64,000 bases of DNA from Chloroflexota bacterium (GTDB taxonomy: Bacteria; Chloroflexota; Anaerolineae; JAAEKA01), in assembly GCA_034717495.1 (NCBI GenBank), contig JAYELL010000095.1, forward strand, positions 1-64,000, written 5' to 3'. The position numbers and the translations under genes were made by a program. The notes under the pieces are model-generated. The model had not been told where the DNA came from, ran no database searches, and saw only the letters and a list, made by a program, of their open reading frames with translations. Shown here piece by piece: positions 1 to 8,320 of this stretch (within the stretch, counting starts at the first letter, position 1; the number at the start of each line of letters is the position of its first letter).

Positions 1-203
1 AAGACCGCAGACCGCTTCCAGAAGACCGCGGACGACAGACGGCAGACGACTTCCAGAAGACCGCAGACCGCTTCCAGAGGACCGCGGACGACAGACGGCA
101 GACGACTTCCAGAAGACCGCAGACCGCTTCCAGAGGACCGCGGACGACAGACGGCAGACGACTTCCAGAAGACCGCAGACCGCTTCCAGAGGACCGCGGT
201 CCT
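1..203. repeat. 56-bp tandem repeat, about 3.6 copies, running off the left edge
   Basis: The block beginning AAGACCGCAGACCGCTTCCA recurs at 1, 57, 113 and 169, a strict 56-bp period. The first copy differs slightly (AGAAG for AGAGG) and the others are near identical. Each unit mixes GACCGC and GACGAC words with TTCCAG. It continues beyond the window. The same vocabulary appears in the opposite orientation at about 11762-12125, so this is a dispersed family of low-complexity repeats. No open frame in it looks like a protein. Confidence 0.9.
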
Positions 204-361
204 CGGTCGGCGGTAACATCAGTACCTAAAGGATATCTCAAAATGGGCTGATAGTATTTGTCAAATAGCAAATCAAGCAGACAATTTTCGCCATCCACTG
301 GTTTCCGAGAAAGGAAAATATCGCCATCAGCGAAAGGACCGAGCAGTTACGCGCTAAAATC

Positions 362-419
362 AACCACAGATTACACCGATTTAGGTTTTCGATCTGTGAA
401 ATCAGCGAAATCTGTGGTT
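362..419. repeat. Intergenic inverted repeat (ACAGATT-type)
   Basis: Perfect 11-bp inverted arms AACCACAGATT (362-372) and AATCTGTGGTT (409-419) flank a 36-bp middle with another GATCTGTGAAATC word. This resembles the widespread ACAGATT/AATCTGTG intergenic repeats of many bacterial genomes. The rest of the 206-480 gap shows no recognisable gene. It lies downstream of the minus-strand membrane operon and might form a weak hairpin, but there is no T-tract. Confidence 0.55.
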
Positions 420-480
420 AAAAGGGGTTGGCCTCGGTAGTTACCGATAAAGTCAGCATTTGGAAATCCCGATGAGACGG

Positions 481-1110
481 CTATTTTTCTTTGTTGATGT
501 CCTTCATGAAACCCCAAGTGAAGGCCAGGGTCATAAGCAACAGCAAGGGAGCCAAAATCGTCAGGATGAAGTCCTCGGTAAAGATACCGAACAGGGGCTT
601 GCCTGCTTTTAAGAAAGCCAGAGCCATGCCACCGATGCTGATTAACAGACCACCGACGCTAACCATGCCAAATCCCTTGGGTGCGGTCTTTGTGACCAGA
701 CAAAGGTAGAGTGGCAGCCCAATGATGACCAGGCCGGCTATGCCATGAAAGAGGGGAACGGCGATGGACTTAAGGGGCATATCTGCAATGCTGGTGACAG
801 CGATGGCCAACAAGCCCAGCAGGGCGAACCAAGTATAGGCCTTCTGATATTTCGGCATGAACTGAGTGATTAAGCCCATTGAGATACCCAAAGGAATCAA
901 CGTTGCTATAGTCAATACATAGGGCGAAGCCAGGACGCCCCAGCCGCCGAAAATGAGCAGCAGGCCAGAAACCAACAAGACGACAAAGGCCATCATGTAA
1001 TAGATATCGTAGAGGCCTTTTTCCTTGCTATAGCGCGTATAAAAACGCCAAGCAATGTAAGCGGCTGTCAGGCCAGTGAGTAGTAGGATGATCTTGTCAA
1101 AAATGGTCAT
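481..1110 (-). CDS. Unknown integral membrane protein (about 6 TM)
   Basis: A 209-residue hydrophobic protein with about six membrane segments separated by short loops; it begins MTIFDKIILLL and ends in a charged KDINKEK tail. I do not recognise a family and see no catalytic motif. The ATG start at 1110 is preceded by a strong GGAGGAGGAG ribosome site. It is the last of three minus-strand membrane-protein genes (2948 to 481) with gaps of about 50 and 165 bases and similar composition, so co-transcription is likely. The middle gap is long enough for a separate promoter, but none is obvious. Confidence 0.8.
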   Translation of the reverse strand: MTIFDKIILLLTGLTAAYIAWRFYTRYSKEKGLYDIYYMMAFVVLLVSGLLLIFGGWGVLASPYVLTIATLIPLGISMGLITQFMPKYQKAYTWFALLGLLAIAVTSIADMPLKSIAVPLFHGIAGLVIIGLPLYLCLVTKTAPKGFGMVSVGGLLISIGGMALAFLKAGKPLFGIFTEDFILTILAPLLLLMTLAFTWGFMKDINKEK

Positions 1111-1275
1111 GATGTGTTCTCCTCCTCCTGGAGTGAATGAAAAGAAACTGAAGCTACTTGTATGTCAACCGAACACTACCCTATGATATTACAAGACTTC
1201 GTCTCAGTAGACTATGATACAGATCATAAATGGTTGTCCAAAAACGTTTCCATACAATGTGTCATGCATCATGCG

Positions 1276-2061
1276 TTATGCATCTTGCCAGGTTGTAATC
1301 AGCTTTTGCGTGCTGGGCAGCAGGATGATGATGAGCATGATTGTGCTCATCATGGGTCCAGGCAGGAACATGGAAAAACGGTTCGCCGTCTGCATATGAT
1401 GGATTGCCATTGGATAGCCGGCGATCATCGATAACGACGCAGCAAAGATACCGAGTGGCACCGCCCAGGATTTTCGTTTGACTACAGCGAAGCTAAATAT
1501 CGCCCAGGCTGCTGCGCTCCACCAATTCAGTTGTTGTGCTATGACAAAGTAGCCATTCCAGAAACCTTCCGTAGTCTGGTATCTGGAAATGGGGGCCACA
1601 CCGTTGATGAAGGTCAGCACATAAGCTAATCCGGCCACAAACAAAAGGGCAATGATTTTTCTGTTGACGCCGCCAACGAGAAGCATCCCAAGCCATAGTA
1701 TCGCGGCCAAAAAGAAGACGATGCCTGTGACAGGCGTCAAACCGCCATCAGCAGCGGGAATCATCGGAAAGAATCCAGCCAGCAGTAGAACGGTACCTGC
1801 TACCACTCCCCAAAACCATGCCCACGGCTGTTTTTTCAGGAAGCCATACAGCACAGATACGCAAAGCGCGCCGGCGGATACTCCCAGCCAACCGAGCAAG
1901 GCATACACAAATCGCACCGTATTGCCCTCATCCGGCCGCCCAACCGCAACATGACTGTCTATTACCGGATTGTAGGTCAGGGCGAGGAGATAGAATGTCA
2001 GCAGCCCGGCCACGATGCCGATGATCGCCAGAATGGCTCCAAGTACATTGTTGTTTTTCAT
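1276..2061 (-). CDS. Unknown polytopic membrane protein (about 7-8 TM)
   Basis: A 261-residue, strongly hydrophobic protein starting MKNNNVLGAILAIIGIVAGL, with roughly seven or eight predicted membrane helices and few charged loops. No family signature is recognised. The ATG is supported by a GAGGAG site 7-12 bases upstream. It sits between two other unknown membrane proteins on the same strand, 50 bases after the upstream gene, suggesting a small membrane complex or a set of duplicated, diverged proteins; sequence similarity between the three is not evident by eye. Confidence 0.8.
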   Translation of the reverse strand: MKNNNVLGAILAIIGIVAGLLTFYLLALTYNPVIDSHVAVGRPDEGNTVRFVYALLGWLGVSAGALCVSVLYGFLKKQPWAWFWGVVAGTVLLLAGFFPMIPAADGGLTPVTGIVFFLAAILWLGMLLVGGVNRKIIALLFVAGLAYVLTFINGVAPISRYQTTEGFWNGYFVIAQQLNWWSAAAWAIFSFAVVKRKSWAVPLGIFAASLSMIAGYPMAIHHMQTANRFSMFLPGPMMSTIMLIIILLPSTQKLITTWQDA

Positions 2062-2111
2062 GATGCTCTCCTCGAAACCTGCTCGCGGCGAATGAAAACG
2101 ACGAACGAATC

Positions 2112-2948
2112 CTACGCATCCGCTTCAGTAAGCAGGTGTTTTTTGAAATAGGGTGTCAAGGTGAAGACCAGCACGCCGATAGCAAGAAGCGAGCCGTAAA
2201 GATAATCAAGCGTACTCGTGCGAATGAATTGTGTAGGGGCGTCTATTGCCAGAATGGCTATGGCTCCGATTACTGCCAACCACCAGCCAGCGCGCCTGCC
2301 GACCGCCAGCAATGGAATCGAAGCGAAGAGCAGGATCGTAGCGACCCAATTGACTTCTCCGACCCAATTGAACAGCCACCATGAAAAATCTTCGTACAGC
2401 GGGTGTCCGGGGCGGGTCCACATTTGACGCTGAGCACCGATGCCGATGGTGAAAGCGTGGGTAGACAACATGCCGATGAGGGTCAATGCGGCGAATCGCG
2501 TCCATTTCTGTATCTTCTCTCCCTTACGCAGGAAAATGAAACTCCAGTAACCTGTCAACCCGATGGCAGAGATGATCAGCGGCAGCGGGAACCCGGGCAC
2601 GAAGCTGATATAGGGCAGAAACATGAACATACCGCCGATTGAGGGCAAGGCGAAAAGAGCCATTGCCAGAGGATAGGTCCATTCTTCTCCTCTTTTTATC
2701 GCAGGGGAGATAACGATCAAAGCAATGCCGGCCACAAAAATGAGTGCTCGCCAGATCGGGTAAAAGAAGTCGAATAGTTGTAGTCCGCTGGAAAAAGTTG
2801 GATGTGTTTTAACATGCTCAATCAAATGTATGAGTACTCTTTCCAGAGAAGTCTGCACGATAAACGGGATGACCGAAATCATGAGCAGCCCAATCACGAT
2901 GGCAATGATGGCCATAATCATACGGTTTTTTTGCGGGGTTTCTCTCAT
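2112..2948 (-). CDS. Unknown polytopic membrane protein, first gene of the operon
   Basis: A 278-residue membrane protein starting MRETPQKNRMIMAIIAIVIG, with about seven hydrophobic segments and no recognised motif. A good GGAGGTG ribosome site (2953-2959) precedes the ATG. It is the promoter-proximal gene of the 2948-481 minus-strand set. The Crp-like regulator gene at 3495 is transcribed divergently from the other side of a 546-base gap, so control by that regulator is possible but unproven. Confidence 0.8.
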   Translation of the reverse strand: MRETPQKNRMIMAIIAIVIGLLMISVIPFIVQTSLERVLIHLIEHVKTHPTFSSGLQLFDFFYPIWRALIFVAGIALIVISPAIKRGEEWTYPLAMALFALPSIGGMFMFLPYISFVPGFPLPLIISAIGLTGYWSFIFLRKGEKIQKWTRFAALTLIGMLSTHAFTIGIGAQRQMWTRPGHPLYEDFSWWLFNWVGEVNWVATILLFASIPLLAVGRRAGWWLAVIGAIAILAIDAPTQFIRTSTLDYLYGSLLAIGVLVFTLTPYFKKHLLTEADA

Positions 2949-3104
2949 TTTGCACCTCCTGGATAGCAGGAAAATTGAGACAGGATCAATACAAGGCAGT
3001 GATATTGTCAGTCTATCGCTAAACTCTCTAAAATGCTTTGCTTTAAGGCAAATTGAGTACCAAAATTCTTAGTGACCGTCAACAAATTATCTCACGTTTG
3101 TGTC

Positions 3105-3290
3105 ATTGCGACGCTACGCATTGTCTGCTAGCTCACGCACCGCCTGCTAGCTCTCACCTCTCGGTGGCCTTACCTAGCTAGCTCACGCACCGTCTGCTGA
3201 CGTCTCGCACCGCTTGCTAGCGTCACGGTACGCCTGCTAGCTCTCGCATCGGCTGCTGCCGTGGCGTGCTAGGCCGCACCGCCTGCTGGC
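3105..3290. repeat. Dispersed GCTAGCTCACGCACCG-type repeat block
   Basis: The 2949-3494 gap is dominated by a patchwork of words such as GCTAGCTCACGCACCG, CCTGCTAGCTC and CTGACGTCTCGCACCG. A stretch of about 62 bases (about 3155-3218) is nearly identical to 18363-18427, where it leads into a tandem array. This marks a dispersed repeat family. No gene is evident here; open frames through it have no protein-like character. Confidence 0.75.
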
Positions 3291-3494
3291 GTCGCAGTGA
3301 CAGGCCCTCTGATGCTGTCGGCGAATTCGCTACCTGGTCTCAATACGATGTCTTGCCTGCAAGTCCAGCGCTGTTCGTCACCTGCCCCTGCTACCTGCCG
3401 CCATAGCACACCTGGCGGTTTGAGGCGAAGCTTCGCAAAATCCCTTGTCCAAAAGCGAATCGGAGAGTATACTGACGAAGCCAAAGGATGGTCC

Positions 3495-4037
3495 ATGATG
3501 TCTCTATCACAACTACTTCGCCACAACCCAGTTTTTTCACATCTGAGCGAGGGCCGCAGATTGATCCTTTTTACAATGAAACCGGGAGAGATATTTTGGG
3601 GAATGGCATTCTTCCAGGTGCAGACGCCGATGCCGGTTGCCTTGATTGCCAAACGGAAAAGTGAAATTCACCTGTGGTCACAGGAGAGCCTGATGCCGAT
3701 CTTGTTCCAGAATGGGCGTGTATCCTGGGAGTTGGCTCGTTTGATGATCGAACGGATGAAACGAGCCAGCGACATGGTCGAGGAACTGGCCTTTCAGCCC
3801 GTCGCAGGCCGTCTGGCGGGTCTCATTCTCAGCCATTACGGCGAGGCCATTGGGGACTACACAAAACGAGATATGAGTCTCGACGAAATGGCTGCTCGCA
3901 TCGGTTCGACACGCGAGATGGTCTGCAGGTTGCTGTACCGTTTTTCAGATGAAGGCGTGGTGCGGATCAACCGCACAGAGTTCATGATTTCCGACCGGGA
4001 GAAACTGGAAGGATTTGCCAGTAAAGTTAAAGGCTGA
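3495..4037 (+). CDS. Crp/Fnr-family regulator with shortened ligand-binding domain
   Basis: The start at ATG 3495 (or 3498) follows an AAAGGA site; the longer upstream frame runs through repeat DNA. The 180-residue product begins MMSLSQLLRHNPVFSHLSEG, the usual opening of a Crp-family cNMP-like barrel, but jumps directly to the later MKPGEIF strand. About 45-50 residues of the barrel, normally including the first beta strands, are absent. The C-terminal half is intact, with a dimerisation helix, then a winged helix-turn-helix around SLDEMAARIGSTREMVCRLL. It should bind DNA, but effector sensing may be lost or altered. It is divergent from the 2948-481 membrane operon. It could be a functional short regulator or a decaying gene. 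Confidence 0.7.
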   Translation: MMSLSQLLRHNPVFSHLSEGRRLILFTMKPGEIFWGMAFFQVQTPMPVALIAKRKSEIHLWSQESLMPILFQNGRVSWELARLMIERMKRASDMVEELAFQPVAGRLAGLILSHYGEAIGDYTKRDMSLDEMAARIGSTREMVCRLLYRFSDEGVVRINRTEFMISDREKLEGFASKVKG

Positions 4038-4146
4038 TTGGGTCACAGTGAGAAGACCGGCGACACGGTGGCGTTTGATGATCGCCTCGGCGGCTGCCTG
4101 CAAAGGAGCCAAGAATGGCCACGACTTTTTTCGCGAGATGAGAACA

Positions 4147-4701
4147 ATGGATGAGACCAAATTCTCAGAATTACTAAAACAAGCAGAACGTGAATACAGT
4201 CCTAGAAAACGACTTACAGCATTGATGATTGAGGGCATATTCTTCTTGGGCATTTTGCCAGTTGCCCTTGTCTATTTGTCTTTGCTGCTTGACTCGCGAT
4301 TTGGTTTGCCACGGTTGGAATATGGAGTCATCAATGTGGCAATAGGTTGGTTCTTTATGGTAGTTGGATTTCTATTTGCGTGTTGGGCAATCTATGTTCA
4401 ATTCACAACAGGTAAAGGAACTCCAGTCCCTGTAATGGCTACTCAGAAATTGATCATTCAGAAACCTTATAATTATTGTCGCAACCCAATGGCATTAGGG
4501 ACAATCGTACTCTATTTGGGAATTGCTTTTCTCATTGGTTCAATTTCAGCGGTGGGTTTAGTTCTAATAGGAGCGATTCTTCTTCTCTCATATATCAAGG
4601 TTCTGGAAGAAAGAGAAATGGAGTTGCGGTTTGGGGAAGCTTATCAAGAATATCGAAAACGAACCTCTTTTATCATTCCGCGTTTGTGGCGAAGAAGATA
4701 A
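4147..4701 (+). CDS. Isoprenylcysteine carboxyl methyltransferase-like membrane protein
   Basis: A 184-residue membrane protein, about five TM segments, with the C-terminal ICMT/phospholipid methyltransferase pattern: a CRNPMALG motif, a hydrophobic hairpin, then the acidic EEREMELRFGEAYQEY region and a final IPRLW. These residues form the SAM and substrate end of the family. Known members methylate carboxyl groups of prenylated proteins, phospholipids or small molecules; the substrate here is unknown. ATG 4147 (or 4138) is chosen because the extension to 4015 overlaps the preceding regulator. A hairpin region follows at 4722-4769. Confidence 0.75.
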   Translation: MDETKFSELLKQAEREYSPRKRLTALMIEGIFFLGILPVALVYLSLLLDSRFGLPRLEYGVINVAIGWFFMVVGFLFACWAIYVQFTTGKGTPVPVMATQKLIIQKPYNYCRNPMALGTIVLYLGIAFLIGSISAVGLVLIGAILLLSYIKVLEEREMELRFGEAYQEYRKRTSFIIPRLWRRR

Positions 4702-4721
4702 ACAAGAGAGTTCAAAAAATA

Positions 4722-4769
4722 CTGCGATAGAAATCAAAAGGTGTACTCTAACTGCGATTTCTATCGCAG
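4722..4769 (+). other. Overlapping inverted repeats able to form two exclusive hairpins
   Basis: A 14-base arm CTGCGATAGAAATC (4722-4735) is perfectly complementary to GATTTCTATCGCAG (4756-4769), with a 20-base loop. Within the right arm, CTGCGAT (4752-4758) also pairs with ATCGCAG (4763-4769) around a TTCT loop. The two structures share bases and exclude each other. The site lies between the ICMT-like gene and the hydrolase gene at 4872. No T-run follows, so a simple intrinsic terminator is not supported; a small mobile repeat or an attenuator-like element are alternatives. Confidence 0.6.
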
Positions 4770-4871
4770 AAATCATGCAATGAAGCTGAAAGCGGGCTGA
4801 CCCCAGTTGATCGTGAAAGCGCCTGTACAGTTTCACCTTCTAAGAAATTGGAGGCGGGTGAGGAAATTCGG

Positions 4872-6707
4872 ATGATACTGAAGCGCAAGACAGTCATCGC
4901 GATTTCGATGCTAATACTTTTGATTCTCCTCGCAATCGTGGTCTTCTGGAGGTGGCAACGAGCAGAGCCCAGGAAACCAGACCCCATTCCGCCAGGAGAT
5001 TACACCTATTCGGTGGATTATGCAGAATACAGAATCGATCAATTGATGAAGCAGCACCATTTGCCCAGTGTGGCCGTGGCCTTGATCGACGACCAGGATA
5101 CGGTCTGGCAGAAAGCATTTGGACTGGCGAACGTTGAGAAGGAGATACCAGCGACAGTCGATACGGTTTACAAACTCTGGTCCATCTCCAAAGTTTTCAC
5201 CGCCATCGAAACGATGCGGCTGGTCGAAGAGGGTCTGGTTGACCTGGATGCCCCCATCACAGATACCATACCCGATTTTTCCATCCAGAGCCGCTTCCCG
5301 GATTCTGAGCCGATCACCATTCGCAGCATCCTGGCCCACCATTCCGGGCTTCCGCGCAATGAATGTCATTCGCTGATGTCCGGGCCTGCGGACTATGACG
5401 TTCTGGGGGAAATGGCCGAGTCGTTGAAAGATTGCCATATGGCGTTTCCGGTCGGCTACAGATACAAGTACATCAACATTGGGCCTGACGTGCTGGGCCA
5501 TATCATTCAGGAGTTGAGGGGCGAGTACTACCCCCGCTATATGAAAGAGAATCTGTTGGCTCCCGTGGGAATGGAAAACAGCGCATTCCTGTCGACCGGC
5601 ATCCCTGCAAAAAGGGATGTCGCCCTGGGCTACGAGTATTACAAAGGTGAATACTATCCTTACGAGCAAGGGGACATCACCCATCTTCCGTCGGGGAACC
5701 TGTACTCGACTCTTGAGGACATGAGCGCTTTCGCCAAATTCGTGTTTCGGGGTGGGGAAGCCAATGGAGAGCAGGTCATCGACCGGGAGACTCTCATGTT
5801 GATGTTCGAAGACCAGTTTTCGAGCCAGAGAGACCCTCAGCCCATGGGACTGGGCTGGAAGAGGGCCCCTGTTTTCGGTTCCGAACTGTTGGTCTGGCAC
5901 GATGGCGGCCCTGGCGAGGGCATTGGTTCGTTGGTGGCCTTGCTTCCCGAGAGGAAACTGGGCGTCGTGTTATTTGCCAACGAGATCAGCTTCGAGGGGA
6001 GCATCTCGGTTTTCCTGGCAAACGAGATACTTGAACGGATGCTGGAAACCAAATACGGGGTTACCTCTCCTGAGGACGAAACTTCAGAGCCGGTTGACAT
6101 TGACCGGTCTCTGCTTGATGATTACGAGGGTAGATATGTTGCTTTTGGGCAGGTTATGGATGTATTCTTGAGCGGAGACCGACTGAAAGGGAAGATCCAG
6201 GGGATGAAATTCGATCTGATTCCCGTGGGTCAAACTGAATTCCAGGTGAGTCATTGGTTGTTGAACCTTGGATTGGCGGACCTGCTGCAGCTCCCCATCG
6301 ATCTGCGAGAACTGGAAATTGAATTCCTGGCAGGGGACGAAGCCGAGGAAGATGTGATGATCATCAATATGGGTGACATTAGTTACGAGATCTGCCCCAG
6401 GTATCCTGAATTTACAGATATTCCCGCCCTCTGGCAAGAGCTTGCCGGCGTGTATGAGCTGGTGGAGCGGCTGTCCTCAGGAAATGTCGGAAGTGAGATT
6501 ATCGGGAGGGACGAGATAGTGATAGAAGATGGTGTCCTCAGGATGCCTGGCGTTATCGGCCCGCTCAAGCCCATCAGCGAGACCGAGATTATCATCCTGG
6601 GCGGGCCATTCGCCGGGGAGACCATGGTTTATGAGCCAGGCACGGGCTATATCTATCATCAATGGGTTGTCTACAAACCGATCGAAGCAGACTTGAACAG
6701 AGAATAG
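4872..6707 (+). CDS. Membrane-anchored serine hydrolase, beta-lactamase/PBP4* fold
   Basis: A 611-residue protein with one N-terminal membrane anchor (about residues 7-27) and an extracytoplasmic class C beta-lactamase-type domain. The three active-site motifs are visible: SISK (Ser104, Lys107), Y-I-N (Tyr200-Asn202) and HDG (343-345) in place of KTG, as in many esterase/peptidase-like relatives. Family members are DD-peptidases, esterases or D-aminopeptidases rather than true antibiotic lactamases. The C-terminal 190 residues form an extra beta-rich domain. ATG 4872 is chosen over an upstream TTG because a GAGGA site lies 7 bases before it. No partner gene is adjacent. Confidence 0.88.
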   Translation: MILKRKTVIAISMLILLILLAIVVFWRWQRAEPRKPDPIPPGDYTYSVDYAEYRIDQLMKQHHLPSVAVALIDDQDTVWQKAFGLANVEKEIPATVDTVYKLWSISKVFTAIETMRLVEEGLVDLDAPITDTIPDFSIQSRFPDSEPITIRSILAHHSGLPRNECHSLMSGPADYDVLGEMAESLKDCHMAFPVGYRYKYINIGPDVLGHIIQELRGEYYPRYMKENLLAPVGMENSAFLSTGIPAKRDVALGYEYYKGEYYPYEQGDITHLPSGNLYSTLEDMSAFAKFVFRGGEANGEQVIDRETLMLMFEDQFSSQRDPQPMGLGWKRAPVFGSELLVWHDGGPGEGIGSLVALLPERKLGVVLFANEISFEGSISVFLANEILERMLETKYGVTSPEDETSEPVDIDRSLLDDYEGRYVAFGQVMDVFLSGDRLKGKIQGMKFDLIPVGQTEFQVSHWLLNLGLADLLQLPIDLRELEIEFLAGDEAEEDVMIINMGDISYEICPRYPEFTDIPALWQELAGVYELVERLSSGNVGSEIIGRDEIVIEDGVLRMPGVIGPLKPISETEIIILGGPFAGETMVYEPGTGYIYHQWVVYKPIEADLNRE

Positions 6708-6711
6708 TCAA

Positions 6712-6790
6712 CATGATCAATCAAAAAAGGATCAGCGAGAATCTGCGCCGAAGGTCTGCGTAATCAGCGTTCCTCTGGCTTGTCCAGGTT
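6712..6790. repeat. Dispersed GATCAGCG-AATCTGCGCCG repeat, copy 1
   Basis: The sequence around GATCAGCGAGAATCTGCGCC followed by GAAGGTCTGCGTAATCAGCG has relatives at about 14440-14510 and 52470-52545. All three lie in gaps between genes and share the order GATCAA, short A-run, GATCA.CG, TCTGCGCC(G), GTCTG.G. This identifies a chromosomal dispersed repeat family. Confidence 0.65.
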
Positions 6791-6793
6791 AAG

Positions 6794-6928
6794 GGAGCCA
6801 TCAACAAACAGTCCGCCCGCGAGAAATCGATCCGCCACGGATGCCCCAGCACCCTGCACCTGTGGCGGGCGCGGCGGCCCCTGGCTGCGGCCTTGAAGGA
6901 TTACCAAGGGAGCAGTTTTGTGGTATAA
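6794..6928 (+). pseudogene. Relic of a DUF1156-type DNA methylase gene (N-terminal motif only)
   Basis: The frame starting at 6794 reads [20 protein letters not shown] and then [19 protein letters not shown] before a stop at 6926-6928. This closely matches the conserved N-terminus of DUF1156-containing adenine-specific DNA methylases (typically [29 protein letters not shown]). Only about 40 residues survive: the expected HP is CP, WWARR is WRARR, and no start codon or methylase core follows. The usual protein is about 900-1000 residues, so this is a remnant. DUF1156 methylases often belong to phage-defence islands, so such an island may once have been here; that is inference. Confidence 0.7.
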
Positions 6929-7046
6929 AGTTGTCCGCATTAGTGGAGGTGAAGCTGAGGCGTTGAACGAGGAATTACGGGCAGCAGTGAGTGAGGGCTG
7001 CTCGGGACCCTATTGGGTTGCCGGCTTAGGGAGGTGGAGGACTGAT

Positions 7047-7961
7047 ATGATGCATCAGGAATATGGACGGACAGGAACCGAAAAACAGGTCGGCGAATCA
7101 GCGGCGCACGCCCGATGGTCTGTAGCGGACGTCGGAGCGCGGCGGATGTTTTTGTTGCTGGTGGTGATCGCGAGCCTGGCTCTGTTGATTGGTTGCGCGG
7201 GCGGAGCGGTACCAGAGGCTCCAGCCGTACCATCGCCAACTGCCACGGCCCTCTCGCCGACCGTTACGCCTGCGCCAACGCTGAGCGAAGTTCCAGGCTC
7301 CGGGTTGGTTTCACCCCTGGCAACTCCGGTTCCGACCGTTGTGCAGGGAGATCCCGAGGTGAGAAGCGACTCTATGACAAGAGACTTGTGGGTGCCTGTG
7401 GTTGGCGATGCCATGGGGGTCGACGGCGTCGATCTGGAGATACTCAGCATTGAGCCAGCTTCCTGGCCCAATTCGTGCCTGGGATTAGGCCAGGCCGGGG
7501 AGATGTGCCTGGATGTCATCACGCCCGGGTACAGGATAATCGTGGGCGTAGATGGGCAGGAAGTGGAGGTTCGCAGCGACGAGCAGGGTACCGTGGTCCG
7601 TGTCGCGGCGGAGAAACCTGATCGGGAGCGGAAAGTTGCCATTCTGTGGAATCGTGAAGGTGGCATCGCTGGCTTCTGTGATACACTTACCATCGACCTG
7701 GGTTACGGCTATGTAGCTGAGCGCTGCAAGGGAGAACCCAAGTCGGTAACAGGCAATCTGAGTGGAGAGGAGGCGCAACAGGTCTCCAATTGGATCAGCG
7801 ACCTGGCCCCCTTCGCCGATCGGGCTGGCGACAAGGCCAAGGCCGATGCCATGTTCGTGAACCTGGTGGTCAATGGTTTCGGCACGGTCGAAGCCAGTCC
7901 CGAGGTGAAACAGGCTATCCAGCAGTTTTGTGCCGATGTTTATACCAGTGCCTGGCAGTAG
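7047..7961 (+). CDS. Putative lipoprotein with PT-rich linker, function unknown
   Basis: A 304-residue protein. ATG 7047 has a GGTGGAGG site with ideal spacing and keeps an arginine pair before the signal helix; ATG 7146 is the alternative. The helix MFLLLVVIASLALLIGC ends in a lipobox, followed by a Pro/Thr-rich linker of about 50 residues. The middle carries the pattern SWPNSCLGLGQAGEMC then TPGYRIIV, a motif seen in uncharacterised secreted proteins of Chloroflexota and cyanobacteria. The last 90 residues are acidic and contain a single distinct domain. It is probably tethered outside the membrane. No role can be assigned. Confidence 0.72.
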   Translation: MMHQEYGRTGTEKQVGESAAHARWSVADVGARRMFLLLVVIASLALLIGCAGGAVPEAPAVPSPTATALSPTVTPAPTLSEVPGSGLVSPLATPVPTVVQGDPEVRSDSMTRDLWVPVVGDAMGVDGVDLEILSIEPASWPNSCLGLGQAGEMCLDVITPGYRIIVGVDGQEVEVRSDEQGTVVRVAAEKPDRERKVAILWNREGGIAGFCDTLTIDLGYGYVAERCKGEPKSVTGNLSGEEAQQVSNWISDLAPFADRAGDKAKADAMFVNLVVNGFGTVEASPEVKQAIQQFCADVYTSAWQ

Positions 7962-8230
7962 GGGGAATGTCAGTATGCCGGAATGCCGGAATGTCGGAAT
8001 GTCAGAGTCACCGTGACACCGCAGCTCCCTGCTCTCCATGTCCTTCGCGCTCTTCGCGCTTCGTAAGCTTCGCGTACCTCTGTGCCTTCGTGGTCAAAAC
8101 CATCGCCGTGTCGCCGCGTCGCCCATCGCCGCGTCTCCATGTCCCCCCATCTCCGTGTCGCCGCGTCTTCCGCATCCCCGCGTCTCCGTGTCTCCCCTCG
8201 CCGTGTCCCCCCTTGCTGCCACCTTCCGAT
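7962..8230. repeat. Low-complexity intergenic repeats (GGAATGTC and CCGCGTCTCCGTGTC types)
   Basis: Right after the lipoprotein stop are near-repeats of about 10 bases (ATGCCGGA, ATGTCGGA). They are followed, at about 8095-8215, by a C-rich array of CCGCGTC/CGTGTC/CCCC words. Similar GGATGTC/GTCAGAAT words recur at about 17785-17825. No gene is visible; open frames across it on both strands are artefacts of composition. Confidence 0.7.
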
Positions 8231-8232
8231 CC

Positions 8233-8279
8233 TTGACGCCTGGTCCCGGTCGAGTATAATTGTGCCAGTACAATTATAC
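8233..8279 (+). promoter_or_regulatory. tup operon promoter with palindromic operator over the -10 box
   Basis: TTGACG (8233-8238) and a perfect TATAAT (8255-8260) are 16 bases apart, a strong sigma70-type promoter. The -10 box lies inside a perfect inverted repeat: GTATAATTGT (8254-8263) and ACAATTATAC (8270-8279) with a 6-base spacer. A dimeric repressor bound there would block RNA polymerase. The obvious candidate is the GntR/PBP-type regulator encoded at the end of the same operon (10663-11796), but no binding evidence exists. Confidence 0.82.
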
Positions 8280-8320
8280 AGTCGCGTCAGGTACCGGAAG
8301 GAGAGCGAGCCATCGACGAA

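Noticed and set aside
4911-5900. 329-residue minus-strand open frame
   Set aside because: It lies opposite the beta-lactamase-fold gene, whose active-site motifs are intact; composition is that of an antisense frame.
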